64,000 nucleotides of DNA, from positions 62,001 to 126,000 of the forward strand of contig NZ_VUNA01000002.1 in the NCBI RefSeq assembly GCF_009695905.1, written 5' to 3'. The DNA is from Mogibacterium kristiansenii. Its GTDB lineage: Bacteria > Bacillota > Clostridia > Peptostreptococcales > Anaerovoracaceae. This document shows positions 33,365 through 42,271 of the stretch, one piece after another (the first letter of the stretch is position 1; each line of letters starts with the position of its first letter). The translations under genes were made by a program, and so were the position numbers. The notes under the pieces were generated by a model. The model ran no database searches. It was not told the DNA's origin and worked only from the letters and a program-made list of their open reading frames with translations.

Positions 33365-34798
33365 CTACAGGTTGATTTCCGTGCTGATGTTTTCATGCGG
33401 ATGTCTGCGAACGATTGGATCGATTACATCCTGGACGAACTCGGTTACCTGGGAAGGGCATCTTCCCACGTACAGGGAAGGGTTCAGGCTGGCACGAATT
33501 TCCTCTTCGGAAAGGTCGAAGTCCGGATCGTTGGCAATCAGCTCGATGAGGTTGTTGCTGAGTCCGTCTCTCTTTACGCGAAGTGTCGCTTCGTGAGAGT
33601 GAACACGAATTCTCTCGTGGAGTTCCTGACGGTTTCCACCCTTCTTTACGGCTTCCATCATAATGTTCTCGGTTGCGATAAACGGCAGCTTCTCCATCAC
33701 TCTGGATTCAATAACCTTCGGATATACCACCATGTCGCTGCTGATGTTGATGAACAGGTTCAGAATACCGTCCACTGCCAGGAACGCTTCCGGTACGGAA
33801 ATTCTCTTGTTGGCAGAATCGTCCAGCGTTCTTTCGAACCACTGAGTCGCAGCGGTGATTGCCGGGTTCAGGGAATCGATCATGACATAACGCGCCAGAG
33901 AAGTGATTCTCTCCGAACGCATCGGGTTTCTCTTGTACGGCATTGCCGAAGAACCAATCTGATGCTCTTCGAACGGTTCCTCCATTTCACCAAAGGACTG
34001 AAGAATTCTCATATCGTTGGAGAACTTGGATGCAGTCTGAGCGATGCCGGAAAGTGTGGAAAGCACGTTGTAATCCACCTTTCTGGAGTAGGTCTGACCG
34101 GAAACCGGAACGCATCCGGCAAATCCGAAATCTTCCGCAATCAGCTGATCCAGTTTCTTTACTTTCTCCTCATCATTCTCGAAGAGATCCATAAAGCTTG
34201 CCTGAGTACCGGTGGTTCCCTTGGAACCCAGCATCCGCAGATCTTCCAGACGACGCTCCAGCTCGACGATATCCATTGCCAGTTCGTACATCCACAGGGT
34301 CGCTCTCTTGCCCACGGTGGTCAGCTGTGCCGGCTGCAGGTGGGTATATCCCAGGCATGGCAAATCTTTGTACTCGATGGCAAAACGAGTAAGGTTCAGT
34401 TCCACCTGAATGGCTTTCTCCAGAATCAGCTTCAGCGCATCTCTCATGAGAAGAATATCGGTGTTGTCGCCAACGTAGCAGGATGTTGCACCCAGATGGA
34501 TAATCGGCTCTGCCTTCGGGCAGCGCTTGCCATATGCATAAACGTGGCTCATAACATCGTGACGAACTTCTTTTTCTCTGGCTTCCGCCACCTCAAAGTC
34601 GACGATATCCTTATTTTCCACCATCTCATCAATCTGTTCCTGGGTGATGTTCAGTCCCAGCTCTTTCTCTGCCTTTGCCAGGGCAATCCACAGTTCGTGC
34701 CATGTGGTGAATTTCTTCTGCTCGGAGAAAATGTACTTCATCTCTTTGCTGGCGTATCTTGAAGAAAGTGGCGATTTATATTCCATCTTATTATCCAT
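33365..34798 (-). CDS. purB: Adenylosuccinate lyase
   Basis: PurB cleaves SAICAR to AICAR in IMP synthesis and adenylosuccinate to AMP. The 477-residue protein carries the fumarase/aspartase signature GSSAMPYKRNPMRSE and the conserved TTGTQASF and HLGATSCYVGDN segments. It starts right after the PurO-type gene and precedes the AICAR formyltransferase, so three consecutive gene products cover SAICAR to IMP, plus the AMP branch. Confidence 0.96.
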   Translation of the reverse strand: MDNKMEYKSPLSSRYASKEMKYIFSEQKKFTTWHELWIALAKAEKELGLNITQEQIDEMVENKDIVDFEVAEAREKEVRHDVMSHVYAYGKRCPKAEPIIHLGATSCYVGDNTDILLMRDALKLILEKAIQVELNLTRFAIEYKDLPCLGYTHLQPAQLTTVGKRATLWMYELAMDIVELERRLEDLRMLGSKGTTGTQASFMDLFENDEEKVKKLDQLIAEDFGFAGCVPVSGQTYSRKVDYNVLSTLSGIAQTASKFSNDMRILQSFGEMEEPFEEHQIGSSAMPYKRNPMRSERITSLARYVMIDSLNPAITAATQWFERTLDDSANKRISVPEAFLAVDGILNLFINISSDMVVYPKVIESRVMEKLPFIATENIMMEAVKKGGNRQELHERIRVHSHEATLRVKRDGLSNNLIELIANDPDFDLSEEEIRASLNPSLYVGRCPSQVTEFVQDVIDPIVRRHPHENISTEINL

Positions 34799-34799
34799 G

Positions 34800-35513
34800 C
34801 TAGTCTCCCATTCTCTTGTTCAGAATACGAACGTCCTTTTCGTTGGTGTCCATATCAATCATCATTGTGCAAAGCGAAATCTTGTTATCCTCGTTGAGCC
34901 TCTTCCAGATGGTTTCGGTGAATACATCCAAATCCTCCGGAATCTCCACTTTCCAAGGTTCTCCCTCGAATGTCGGCAGCGGAGTGGCATTCCCCTCATA
35001 GGTGTGGATGAAACGAGCGGTTCCGTCCACCGGCGCATATTCATAGAAATAACGGCCGCATTCCTTGCCGATACCGTCGATATTCTTCAGGATGCTCATC
35101 TTGAACGTGCCATCCGTCATATCCACGATTCCGCTGATTCTAGGGGTAAAATGAGGTTCGTCCGGCTCAAACTCCCGAGTACGCAGAGCGGATTCGAAAG
35201 TACCTCCCTGATTCAGATGTTCTTCTACGGTATCCGTCTGATCTCCATTGGTAACAATCAGCTGATTTCCAACGGTCTTTACCGGATAATAGATGATTAA
35301 GGTCGGGTCCTCCAGCTTTGCCGGATCGTACGGTGCAATTGCCACCTTGTCCCCCTCCTGATAGAAGTAACGGTTTCGGCTGTTTTCGCTTCTTCCCATG
35401 ATAAAATAGGCAACAGCAATCCGACGGCCGCTTGTGCCGATCATAATGCCTCTGCCCCAGTAATCATTGGAAGAGAGAAAACTCAGATCATGATTTTTGA
35501 CTTTACTTTCCAT
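34800..35513 (-). CDS. IMP cyclohydrolase, archaeal PurO type
   Basis: This 237-residue protein resembles the IMP_cyclohyd (PurO) family of methanogens: an N-terminal NDYWGRGIMIGTSG, then YFIMGRSENSRNRYF and a Pro/Gly-rich core (GGTFESALRTREFEPDEPHFTPRIS). PurO closes the FAICAR ring to IMP without relation to the PurH cyclohydrolase domain. Its operon with purB and a formyltransferase-only PurH strongly supports the function. It overlaps ruvX by 11 bases. Family assignment is by motif recognition. Confidence 0.82.
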   Translation of the reverse strand: MESKVKNHDLSFLSSNDYWGRGIMIGTSGRRIAVAYFIMGRSENSRNRYFYQEGDKVAIAPYDPAKLEDPTLIIYYPVKTVGNQLIVTNGDQTDTVEEHLNQGGTFESALRTREFEPDEPHFTPRISGIVDMTDGTFKMSILKNIDGIGKECGRYFYEYAPVDGTARFIHTYEGNATPLPTFEGEPWKVEIPEDLDVFTETIWKRLNEDNKISLCTMMIDMDTNEKDVRILNKRMGD

Positions 35514-35940
35514 TTTTCACCCTGTCCATATAACTCTGTAAAATAATAATAGCAGCTTGCTTATCAACAACTTCTTTACGGGATTTCCGCTTCATATTCG
35601 CTTCCATCAGCACCCGTTCGGCAATAACGGTGGTAAAACGTTCATCCTGCCATTCCACCTTGACGTCAGCCATTCCGGAGCTGCGCATCTTGTTCTCCAG
35701 CATGGTTCGGAATTCACGTACCTTCTCGGTCTGTACGCTGTCGGAGCCATCCAGATTAATCGGAAGACCCATTACCACGGTATCACAATCGTATTCCCGA
35801 ACATAATCCATCACCTTGCCGGCATCCTTTCGAATGCCGACACGGTCTATGGTAGTTACGCCCTGGGCGGTGATATCTAATTCGTCGCTTACGGCAACGC
35901 CGATGGTCTTATCTCCTACATCCAGTCCTAGTTTTCGCAT
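35503..35940 (-). CDS. ruvX: Putative pre-16S rRNA nuclease / Holliday junction resolvase-like RuvX
   Basis: This 145-residue YqgF-family protein has an RNase H-like fold with LGLDVGDKTIGVAVSD at the N-terminus, VMGLPINLDGS and WQDERFTT, and a C-terminal DKQAAIIILQSYMD with the last acidic residue. YqgF processes the 16S rRNA 5' end in E. coli; resolvase activity was the older proposal. The conserved Firmicutes order alaS-ireB-ruvX is intact. Confidence 0.93.
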   Translation of the reverse strand: MRKLGLDVGDKTIGVAVSDELDITAQGVTTIDRVGIRKDAGKVMDYVREYDCDTVVMGLPINLDGSDSVQTEKVREFRTMLENKMRSSGMADVKVEWQDERFTTVIAERVLMEANMKRKSRKEVVDKQAAIIILQSYMDRVKNGK

Positions 35941-36194
35941 TACTTCTTCTCAACTCCCAGATAGCTGGTGAGAATCTCTTCCAGAAGATCGTCTCGATCT
36001 ACCTTGAGGATGAGATGTCTGGCATTGTTGTGGCTGGTGATGTAGGAAGGGTCTCCGGATGTGAGATACCCCACCATCTGGTCGATGGCATTGTAATTCC
36101 TTTCCTGCAGCGCATTGTAGATGGTTTCCAGAATCTCACGGTTGGTCATCTGTTGTTCGTTGATTCCCTCGAAAACTACTGTATCTTTACTCAT
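35940..36194 (-). CDS. ireB: IreB family regulatory phosphoprotein
   Basis: The 84-residue protein belongs to the UPF0297/IreB family. In Enterococcus IreB is phosphorylated by the Ser/Thr kinase IreK and counters cephalosporin resistance. The sequence [15 protein letters not shown]-like helix, [21 protein letters not shown] and the C-terminal EEILTSYL are characteristic. It lies between alaS and ruvX, sharing one base with the ruvX start, and AGGAGGT precedes it. Confidence 0.93.
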   Translation of the reverse strand: MSKDTVVFEGINEQQMTNREILETIYNALQERNYNAIDQMVGYLTSGDPSYITSHNNARHLILKVDRDDLLEEILTSYLGVEKK

Positions 36195-36206
36195 AGCAAT
36201 ACCTCC

Positions 36207-38822
36207 TTACTGAACCGCAATGAGTTCTTCCGCTTTTGCAAAAGCATCTTCCAATTTTGAAGCATCTTTCGCACCGGCCTGTGCCATTCCGGCCTTGCCG
36301 CCGCCACCGCCGCCGGCAACTTTCGCCACTTCCTTAATGATTTTTCCGGCGTGATATCCCTTGGATACCAGGTCTTCGCTGACCGATGCAATCAGAATAA
36401 TCTTTCCGTCGTTCACTGCGGCGAATACCATTACAACGTTATCGGTGTGCTCCTTAATCGCGTCGGACATCTCTCGGAGCTGGTCCGCATCGGTGTTGTC
36501 AAAACGCTTCGTAATCAATTTGACGCCGTTCACATCCTTTGCCGAAGCAATGATGGCATCCACGGAGCCGGCAATCTGATCTGCTTTCAAGGCTTTCAGC
36601 TCTTTTTCCAGATCCCGGTTGTCCTGAAGCAGCTGTTCCGCTCTCTTTGGAAGATCCTTTTCGCCGGTCTTCAATACCGTCGCAGCTTCTTCCAGAATTG
36701 CTGCCTTTGCATCCAGATACTGAATCACCTGGGATCCGGTGACGGCTTCCACCCGTCGAACGCCGGAAGCCACGCCATACTCTGCGGTAATCTTGAATGC
36801 GCCAATCTTTCCGGTGTTATCCAAATGGGTACCACCGCAGAATTCTACGCTGTAATCTCCCATGCTGACTACCCGAACGATGTCGCCGTATTTTTCACCG
36901 AACAGGGCCATTGCGCCCATCTTTTTCGCTTCTTCAATCGGCATTTCCTGCATCTGAATCGGCAGGAATTCGTCGATGTGTGCATTGACAATATCTTCTA
37001 CCTTTCGGATTTCTTCTCCCGTCATTGCCTCGAAGTGGTTAAAGTCAAATCGCAGGTAATTTTCATCCACATAGGATCCGGCCTGCATGACGTGGTCGCC
37101 CAATACATCCCGAAGCGCCTGTTGCAGCAGGTGGGTAGCGCTGTGCCCTCTGGAGATGCGATTCCGCTTTACGGAGTCGATTTTCAAGGTCACCCGGTCG
37201 CCTTCGGATACTGCATCCATTTTTTTGCTGTCATCGGCGTCCACAACGTGGAGGAAGATGCCGTTTTCTTTTACCACATCCACGATGTGATACTTCGCTT
37301 CACCTGCCGTTACGATTCCCGTGTCGTGGAGCTGGCCGCCGCTGGTTGCATAGAACGGTGTGCGGTTGAAAATCAGGAATTTGCGCTCCCGGTCATAGGA
37401 ACCGCAGAACTGAACCTCTGCCTCTGCTTCGGTCTCGGTATAACCCAGAAATTCCGTTGCCGGAAGATGGGAGTACGCACCCGCATCCTTCCACGCTTCA
37501 TCCGAGGTATCTCTCTGACCGGCTCTGGCGGTTTCCTTCTGGTTTGCCATGCTCTGGCGGAAGCCTTCCATATCCGGGGTCTTTCCGTTCTCTGCCAGGA
37601 TTTCTTCAGTGAGCTCAATCGGGAATCCATAAGTATCGTACAACTTGAATGCCAATTCTCCGGCCAGAACCTTCTCGCCCTTGGCATCCATATCGCTCAT
37701 ATAATCGTTGAGAATGGAGAGCCCGTTCGCCAGAGTTTTGGAGAACTGGGACTCTTCGTTCCGGATGATTTTCTTGATGTATTCCTGCTTCTCCACCAGT
37801 TCCGGATAAGCGCCACCGGACACCTCAATCACCTTATCGGCCAGCTCTGCCAGGAAGTCATCCTGATTGATTCCGAGAATCATTCCGTTTCTTGCCGCAC
37901 GGCGGATCAGTCTCCGAAGTACATAACCGCGGCCCTCGTTGCTCGGCAGGATACCATCGGAAATCATGAATACCATGGATCTCAGGTGGTCGGTAACGAT
38001 TCGCAGACTGATGTCATTCTGTTCGCTGCCCTGCTCGTACTTCACTCCGGCCTTCTCAGCGACCGCATTCAGAATGTGGCGGATGGTGTCGATATCGAAG
38101 ATGGAGTCCACACCCTGCATGATGCAGGCCATACGTTCCAGCCCCATTCCGGTATCAATGTTCTTATGTGCCAGGTCTGAATAGCTCCCGTCTTCCTCCT
38201 TGGAAAACTGGGAGAATACGTGGTTCCAGAATTCAATATAACGGTCACAGTCGCAGCCCGGTTTGCAATCCGGTTTGCCGCAGCCGTACTTCTCGCCTCT
38301 GTCAAAGAAGATTTCGGAGCAAGGACCGCACGGACCCAGACCGATTTCCCAGAAGTTGTCGTCTTTGCCCAGGCGGACAATGTGATCTTCCGGCATGCCC
38401 AATTTAACCCAGATGTCGTGGGCTTCGTCATCGTCCTGATATACAGTTGCCCATACTCGATCCTTCGGCATCTTGAGCCACTCCGTAATGAATTCCCATC
38501 CCCAGGTGAGACTCTGCTCTTTAAAGTAATCTCCGAAGCTGAAGTTGCCCAGCATTTCGAAGAACGTACCGTGTCTTGCCGTCTTTCCGACATTATCAAT
38601 GTCTCCGGTACGGATGCATTTCTGACAGGTAGTCATGCGCTTCGAAGGCGGGGTTTCCACTCCGGCAAAATACGGTTTCAGCGGTGCCATTCCCGAGTTG
38701 ATAATCAGAAGACTCTTGTCATTCTGAGGAATCAAAGAAGCACTCTTTCCGGCGTAATGACCCTTGCTGACAAAGAAATCTCTGAATAAATCTCGTATTT
38801 CATTCAGACCTAAATTTTCCAT
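36207..38822 (-). CDS. alaS: Alanine--tRNA ligase
   Basis: AlaRS charges tRNA-Ala and edits Ser/Gly errors. The 871-residue protein has the class II catalytic core at residues 1-240, the tRNA-recognition helices, the editing domain with HSATHLLQQAL (HxxxH) and the later CGGTHLDNTG zinc site, and the C-Ala domain with the glycine-rich VAGGGGGGKAGMAQAGAKD. Spacing to ireB is 12 bases. It is the first gene of the alaS-ireB-ruvX-purO-purB-AICARFT run, all on the minus strand with tiny gaps. Confidence 0.97.
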   Translation of the reverse strand: MENLGLNEIRDLFRDFFVSKGHYAGKSASLIPQNDKSLLIINSGMAPLKPYFAGVETPPSKRMTTCQKCIRTGDIDNVGKTARHGTFFEMLGNFSFGDYFKEQSLTWGWEFITEWLKMPKDRVWATVYQDDDEAHDIWVKLGMPEDHIVRLGKDDNFWEIGLGPCGPCSEIFFDRGEKYGCGKPDCKPGCDCDRYIEFWNHVFSQFSKEEDGSYSDLAHKNIDTGMGLERMACIMQGVDSIFDIDTIRHILNAVAEKAGVKYEQGSEQNDISLRIVTDHLRSMVFMISDGILPSNEGRGYVLRRLIRRAARNGMILGINQDDFLAELADKVIEVSGGAYPELVEKQEYIKKIIRNEESQFSKTLANGLSILNDYMSDMDAKGEKVLAGELAFKLYDTYGFPIELTEEILAENGKTPDMEGFRQSMANQKETARAGQRDTSDEAWKDAGAYSHLPATEFLGYTETEAEAEVQFCGSYDRERKFLIFNRTPFYATSGGQLHDTGIVTAGEAKYHIVDVVKENGIFLHVVDADDSKKMDAVSEGDRVTLKIDSVKRNRISRGHSATHLLQQALRDVLGDHVMQAGSYVDENYLRFDFNHFEAMTGEEIRKVEDIVNAHIDEFLPIQMQEMPIEEAKKMGAMALFGEKYGDIVRVVSMGDYSVEFCGGTHLDNTGKIGAFKITAEYGVASGVRRVEAVTGSQVIQYLDAKAAILEEAATVLKTGEKDLPKRAEQLLQDNRDLEKELKALKADQIAGSVDAIIASAKDVNGVKLITKRFDNTDADQLREMSDAIKEHTDNVVMVFAAVNDGKIILIASVSEDLVSKGYHAGKIIKEVAKVAGGGGGGKAGMAQAGAKDASKLEDAFAKAEELIAVQ

Positions 38823-38853
38823 TGAATCTCTCCTATATATAAATATTCATTTC

Positions 38854-38882
38854 ATTATATAATATTCACAAAAGACTTTCAA
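38854..38882 (-). promoter_or_regulatory. Sigma-A promoter of alaS
   Basis: On the minus strand TTGAAA (38877-38882) and TATAAT (38854-38859) are 17 bases apart, about 32 bases before the alaS ATG. The leader is too short for a T-box. Confidence 0.8.
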
Positions 38883-39011
38883 GAAATCCCGCCCATATTT
38901 TAAAAGGTTTCCGCGGTTTCTCCTACTTTTGCCGTATCATTGTTTTATATCAAAAATTTATTGCAAAAGGGTTCCGCTTGTGCTAACATTATAAAGCTAT
39001 GATTGAAATAT

Positions 39012-39103
39012 GGAGAGGTACCCAAGAGGCTGAAGGGACTGGCTTCGAATACCAGCAGGCGGGTAATTCCCGTGCGGGGGTTCAAATCCCCCTCTCTCCG
39101 CCA
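39012..39103 (+). tRNA. tRNA-Ser (anticodon CGA)
   Basis: The 92-base gene folds as a class II tRNA. The acceptor stem is GGAGAGG with TCTCTCC and discriminator G, with CCA encoded. The anticodon loop TTCGAAT gives CGA, reading UCG. A long variable arm (GCGGG...CCCGT) is typical of serine tRNA, and the T arm GGGGGTTCAAATCCCCC is perfect. The anticodon stem has one C-A mismatch at its inner end. Confidence 0.93.
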
Positions 39104-39104
39104 T

Positions 39105-39129
39105 GCCCTGCGTGTGCAGGGCTTTTTTT
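39105..39129 (+). terminator. Terminator after tRNA-Ser
   Basis: GCCCTGC, loop GTGT, GCAGGGC, then seven T residues. Confidence 0.95.
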
Positions 39130-39519
39130 ATAGGGAATTATTATTCCATCTTTCGCCATTGTTCCGCTCCTTCATGATTCCTCCGGCATATCTTACATAG
39201 GAAGCTTATCTTCTAATTTTAATATATGGCTATTCATTTTTCCATATTTTGCAAGCATTTTCATGAATCCTTTACCGGTAAAATTGATATTTGCAGATCC
39301 GCAAACTTTACCTAGGAAGTAACGCTTGCGATGATCGGAACGCAGACGCCGTGCAGCATTGAAAAAGGCAGAAATTAGAGTGGCCGCTGGGTCGGATTGT
39401 GAAGTTGGTGTGAAACGTTATGCAGATTGGGTCTGAATTTCCGAAAATGCACAACACTTCACGGGAACTTCATAATGCATGAGATGACATACCGTCTTCC
39501 TCTCTCTTATTTTCTATTA
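39130..39519. other. Gene-poor intergenic stretch, possible gene remnant
   Basis: No gene with a start signal was found here. A short open stretch at about 39342-39437 reads RRRAALKKAEIRVAAGSDCEV and ends YADWV plus stop on the plus strand, and is more GC-rich than its surroundings; it could be the 3' relic of a lost gene. No IS ends or repeats were recognised. Confidence 0.4.
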
Positions 39520-39566
39520 ATTTTTCCCGGGAAAAATGATATACTGAACTAGATATCCCGAGGGAT
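39520..39566. promoter_or_regulatory. Two palindromes around the pepF promoter -10
   Basis: A perfect 18-bp palindrome ATTTTTCCCGGGAAAAAT (39520-39537) lies directly before TATACT (39540-39545). A second dyad ATCCCGAGGGAT (39555-39566) lies just after the expected transcription start. Both share a TCCCG/CGGGA-like core, as expected for two sites of one repressor; no regulator is identified. Confidence 0.5.
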
Positions 39567-39595
39567 TTCACTATACACATACGAAAGGATTTATT

Positions 39596-41395
39596 ATGAA
39601 TCAGGAAATAAAAAATCGGGAGGATATTGCCCCTTCCTATAAATGGAATATTGAAAAGATGTATCCGGATGAGTCCAAGTGGGAATCCGATCTGAAAGAA
39701 GCTTTGGAAGAGGCAAACGCCATCGCAGAGCTTCAGGGTCACCTGACGGAATCCCCGGAGCAGCTTCTGCATGGGCTGAATCTGTATGCGGCTGCCACAC
39801 GGAAAGCGGAATACGCATTCGTCTATTCCAGAATGAAGCACGATGAAGACAACGGAAACTCTAAATACACCGGCATGAATAACAAAGCTATGTCGGTATT
39901 GGCGCAGCTGTCTTCGAAAACGGCTTTCATCATTCCGGAGATTCTCTCCGCCCCGGAGGGCCGCATTGAAGAGTTCGTTGAAGCCAATGATGAGCTGAAA
40001 CTGTATCGCTATATGCTGGAGACTATCCTCCGAGGCAAACCTCACACCCTTTCTGCGGCAGAGGAACGGATTATTTCCTCCCTGAGCGAAGCATTGGATG
40101 CACCGGATGAAGCCTACTCCATGCTGACGGATGCGGATATGACTTTCGGTACCGTAATGGATGCCGGCGGAAACGAAATTCCGTTGACCCACGGCAACTT
40201 TATCACCCTGATGGAATCGGAGAATCCGTCGGTTCGGAAGGCTGCCTTTGAGACCCTGTACCGCCGATATCGGGAATACAACAACACGATTTCTACGCTC
40301 TATAATTACAACGTAAAAAAAGATGTGATACTGTCCGGATTGCGGAACTACTCTTCCGCCCTGTCGGCCGCCCTCTCTCCGGAGAACATCCCGGAAAGCG
40401 TGTATCACAATCTGATTCACGCCGTGCACGAGGCGCTTCCGGCAATGCACCGGTACGTGGCGGCTCGAAAGAAGGCGCTGAAGCTGGATTCGCTCCACAT
40501 GTATGATGTGTACACGCCGCTGGTCTCCCTTCCGGAGAAACATTACACCTTTGAAGAGGCAGTGGACATCGCTTGCGAAGCACTGAAGCCTCTGGGAGAA
40601 GATTACGTCTCCACCCTGCGAACCGGAATTCTGGAAGAGCGCTGGGTGGACATTATGGAGAACAAGGGAAAGACTTCCGGTGCTTACAGCTTCGGAGTAT
40701 ATGACAGCGATCCGTACATCCTTATGAATTTCAAAGGCACTTTGAAGGATATCTTTACCTTGGTGCACGAAGGCGGACACTCCATGCACTCCTGGTATAC
40801 CCGGAAGACGCAGCCGTATATCTACGGCGAGCATTCTATTTTTACGGCGGAAGTGGCCAGCACGGTGAACGAAACGCTGCTCATCCACTATCTGCTGCAG
40901 AATACGGATTCCCCGGAGATGCGGAAATACCTCATCAATTTCTATATTGACGAGTTTAAGTCCACCCTGTTCCGCCAGACGATGTTCGCGGAATTTGAGT
41001 GGAAAGCGCATCAGATGGCAGAAGCCGGCGAACCGCTGACAGCAGAGCTTTTGGACAGCACCTATGAGAAGCTGAACCAAGAATACTTCGGACCGGATAT
41101 GGATTCCGACGAATTCATCCAATACGAATGGTCCCGGATTCCCCACTTCTTCCGCTCTTTCTACGTGTTCCAATACGCCACCGGATATTCCGCAGCCAAT
41201 GCACTGGCGAACCGGATTCTCAGGGAAGGGGCACCGGCAGTTGCGGACTATCGGAAGTTCCTCACCTTGGGGGATTCCATGGATCCAATCGATTTGCTGA
41301 AGATTGCGGGCGTGGATATGAGCACGGAAGAACCGGTGAGAAGCGCACTGGACACCTTCGCCCGGTTGGTGGATGAACTGATTCGGGAAATCTAA
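39596..41395 (+). CDS. pepF: Oligoendopeptidase F (M3 metallopeptidase)
   Basis: PepF hydrolyses peptides of about 7-17 residues in the cytosol. The 599-residue protein has the zinc motif HEGGH at residues 391-395 (FTLVHEGGHSMHSWY) and the downstream third ligand in FTAEVASTVNETLL. It has no signal peptide. The gene has its own promoter region with two palindromes and is followed by nadK after 31 bases. Length matches the family. Confidence 0.96.
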   Translation: MNQEIKNREDIAPSYKWNIEKMYPDESKWESDLKEALEEANAIAELQGHLTESPEQLLHGLNLYAAATRKAEYAFVYSRMKHDEDNGNSKYTGMNNKAMSVLAQLSSKTAFIIPEILSAPEGRIEEFVEANDELKLYRYMLETILRGKPHTLSAAEERIISSLSEALDAPDEAYSMLTDADMTFGTVMDAGGNEIPLTHGNFITLMESENPSVRKAAFETLYRRYREYNNTISTLYNYNVKKDVILSGLRNYSSALSAALSPENIPESVYHNLIHAVHEALPAMHRYVAARKKALKLDSLHMYDVYTPLVSLPEKHYTFEEAVDIACEALKPLGEDYVSTLRTGILEERWVDIMENKGKTSGAYSFGVYDSDPYILMNFKGTLKDIFTLVHEGGHSMHSWYTRKTQPYIYGEHSIFTAEVASTVNETLLIHYLLQNTDSPEMRKYLINFYIDEFKSTLFRQTMFAEFEWKAHQMAEAGEPLTAELLDSTYEKLNQEYFGPDMDSDEFIQYEWSRIPHFFRSFYVFQYATGYSAANALANRILREGAPAVADYRKFLTLGDSMDPIDLLKIAGVDMSTEEPVRSALDTFARLVDELIREI

Positions 41396-41426
41396 GAAAA
41401 GTACTCAGTAAAAAGGAGAAAATGGG

Positions 41427-42242
41427 ATGAAAAAACTGGATCGAAAGAAAATATATATCTATCAAAATGATGTACCGAAATCCTACGAGGCGCGTCAGCA
41501 GTTCACCGATGAGGTGACGAAGCGTGGCTACACCATCGTGGATTCCTACGATGAAACCGTGGGGCTGATTACCTGCATCGGCGGAGACGGGACCTTTCTG
41601 CGGTTGGTACACGCCTGCGATTTCCCAACCAGCCCGATTATCGGCATCAATACGGGGCATCTGGGATTCTTCCAGGAAATTCTGCCGGAGGATATTTCCG
41701 GCTTCCTGGATTCCTACGAGAAACAGGAATACACCTTGCAGAGTATCTGGCCCATCGATGCAATCATCGACACGGTGAACGGAACCTATCAGCTTCGGGG
41801 CGTGAACGAAATCGTCATTCGAGGTCCTCACACCCACCTCACCCACCTGGGCATCGAAATCGACGGTTCCCTGGTACAGGAATTCTACGGAGACGGGCTG
41901 CTGGTTTCCACCTCCATGGGATCCACCGCCTACAACTATGCTTTGGGCGGTGCCATCATTCCTCCGCAGCTGGATGCGCTGCAGATCACCCCAATCGCAC
42001 CGTCCAACACCAATGCTTACCGATGCTTTCGTTCCAGCATCCTCTATCCGGCCAACATGACCATGCGTATGACGCCGATTAAGCGGAGCTGCGGCGACAC
42101 GTTGGAAATCATCGTGGACGGCTTCGACTACCTCTACGAAGAGGTGCAGAAAATCACCATCAATCGTTCCGGCGCCGGCCTTCATCTGGTTCGGTTCCAC
42201 GATTACAACTATTGGACGAAGCTGAAGAGCAAACTTCTATAA
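41427..42242 (+). CDS. nadK: NAD kinase
   Basis: NadK phosphorylates NAD to NADP. The 271-residue protein has the GGDGT motif (CIGGDGTFLRLVHAC), GINTGHLGFFQE, VNEIVIRG and the STPTGSTAYNYALGG-like STSMGSTAYNYALGG segment. AAAAGGAGAA precedes the ATG. In many Firmicutes nadK follows tlyA; here it is paired with an RluA-family synthase, as in Bacillus ppnK-rluD. Confidence 0.95.
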   Translation: MKKLDRKKIYIYQNDVPKSYEARQQFTDEVTKRGYTIVDSYDETVGLITCIGGDGTFLRLVHACDFPTSPIIGINTGHLGFFQEILPEDISGFLDSYEKQEYTLQSIWPIDAIIDTVNGTYQLRGVNEIVIRGPHTHLTHLGIEIDGSLVQEFYGDGLLVSTSMGSTAYNYALGGAIIPPQLDALQITPIAPSNTNAYRCFRSSILYPANMTMRMTPIKRSCGDTLEIIVDGFDYLYEEVQKITINRSGAGLHLVRFHDYNYWTKLKSKLL

Positions 42243-42271
42243 CATCAAAGGAATTATATAGGAATAAAAAT

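Noticed and set aside
36351-38180. 609-codon open frame opposite alaS
   Set aside because: Antisense shadow of alaS with no start signal or recognisable domain.
39131-39595. Insertion sequence or CRISPR remnant
   Set aside because: No terminal inverted repeats, transposase motif or regularly spaced repeats were seen.
39470-41173. 567-codon open frame opposite pepF
   Set aside because: Antisense shadow; it even runs through the pepF promoter palindromes.
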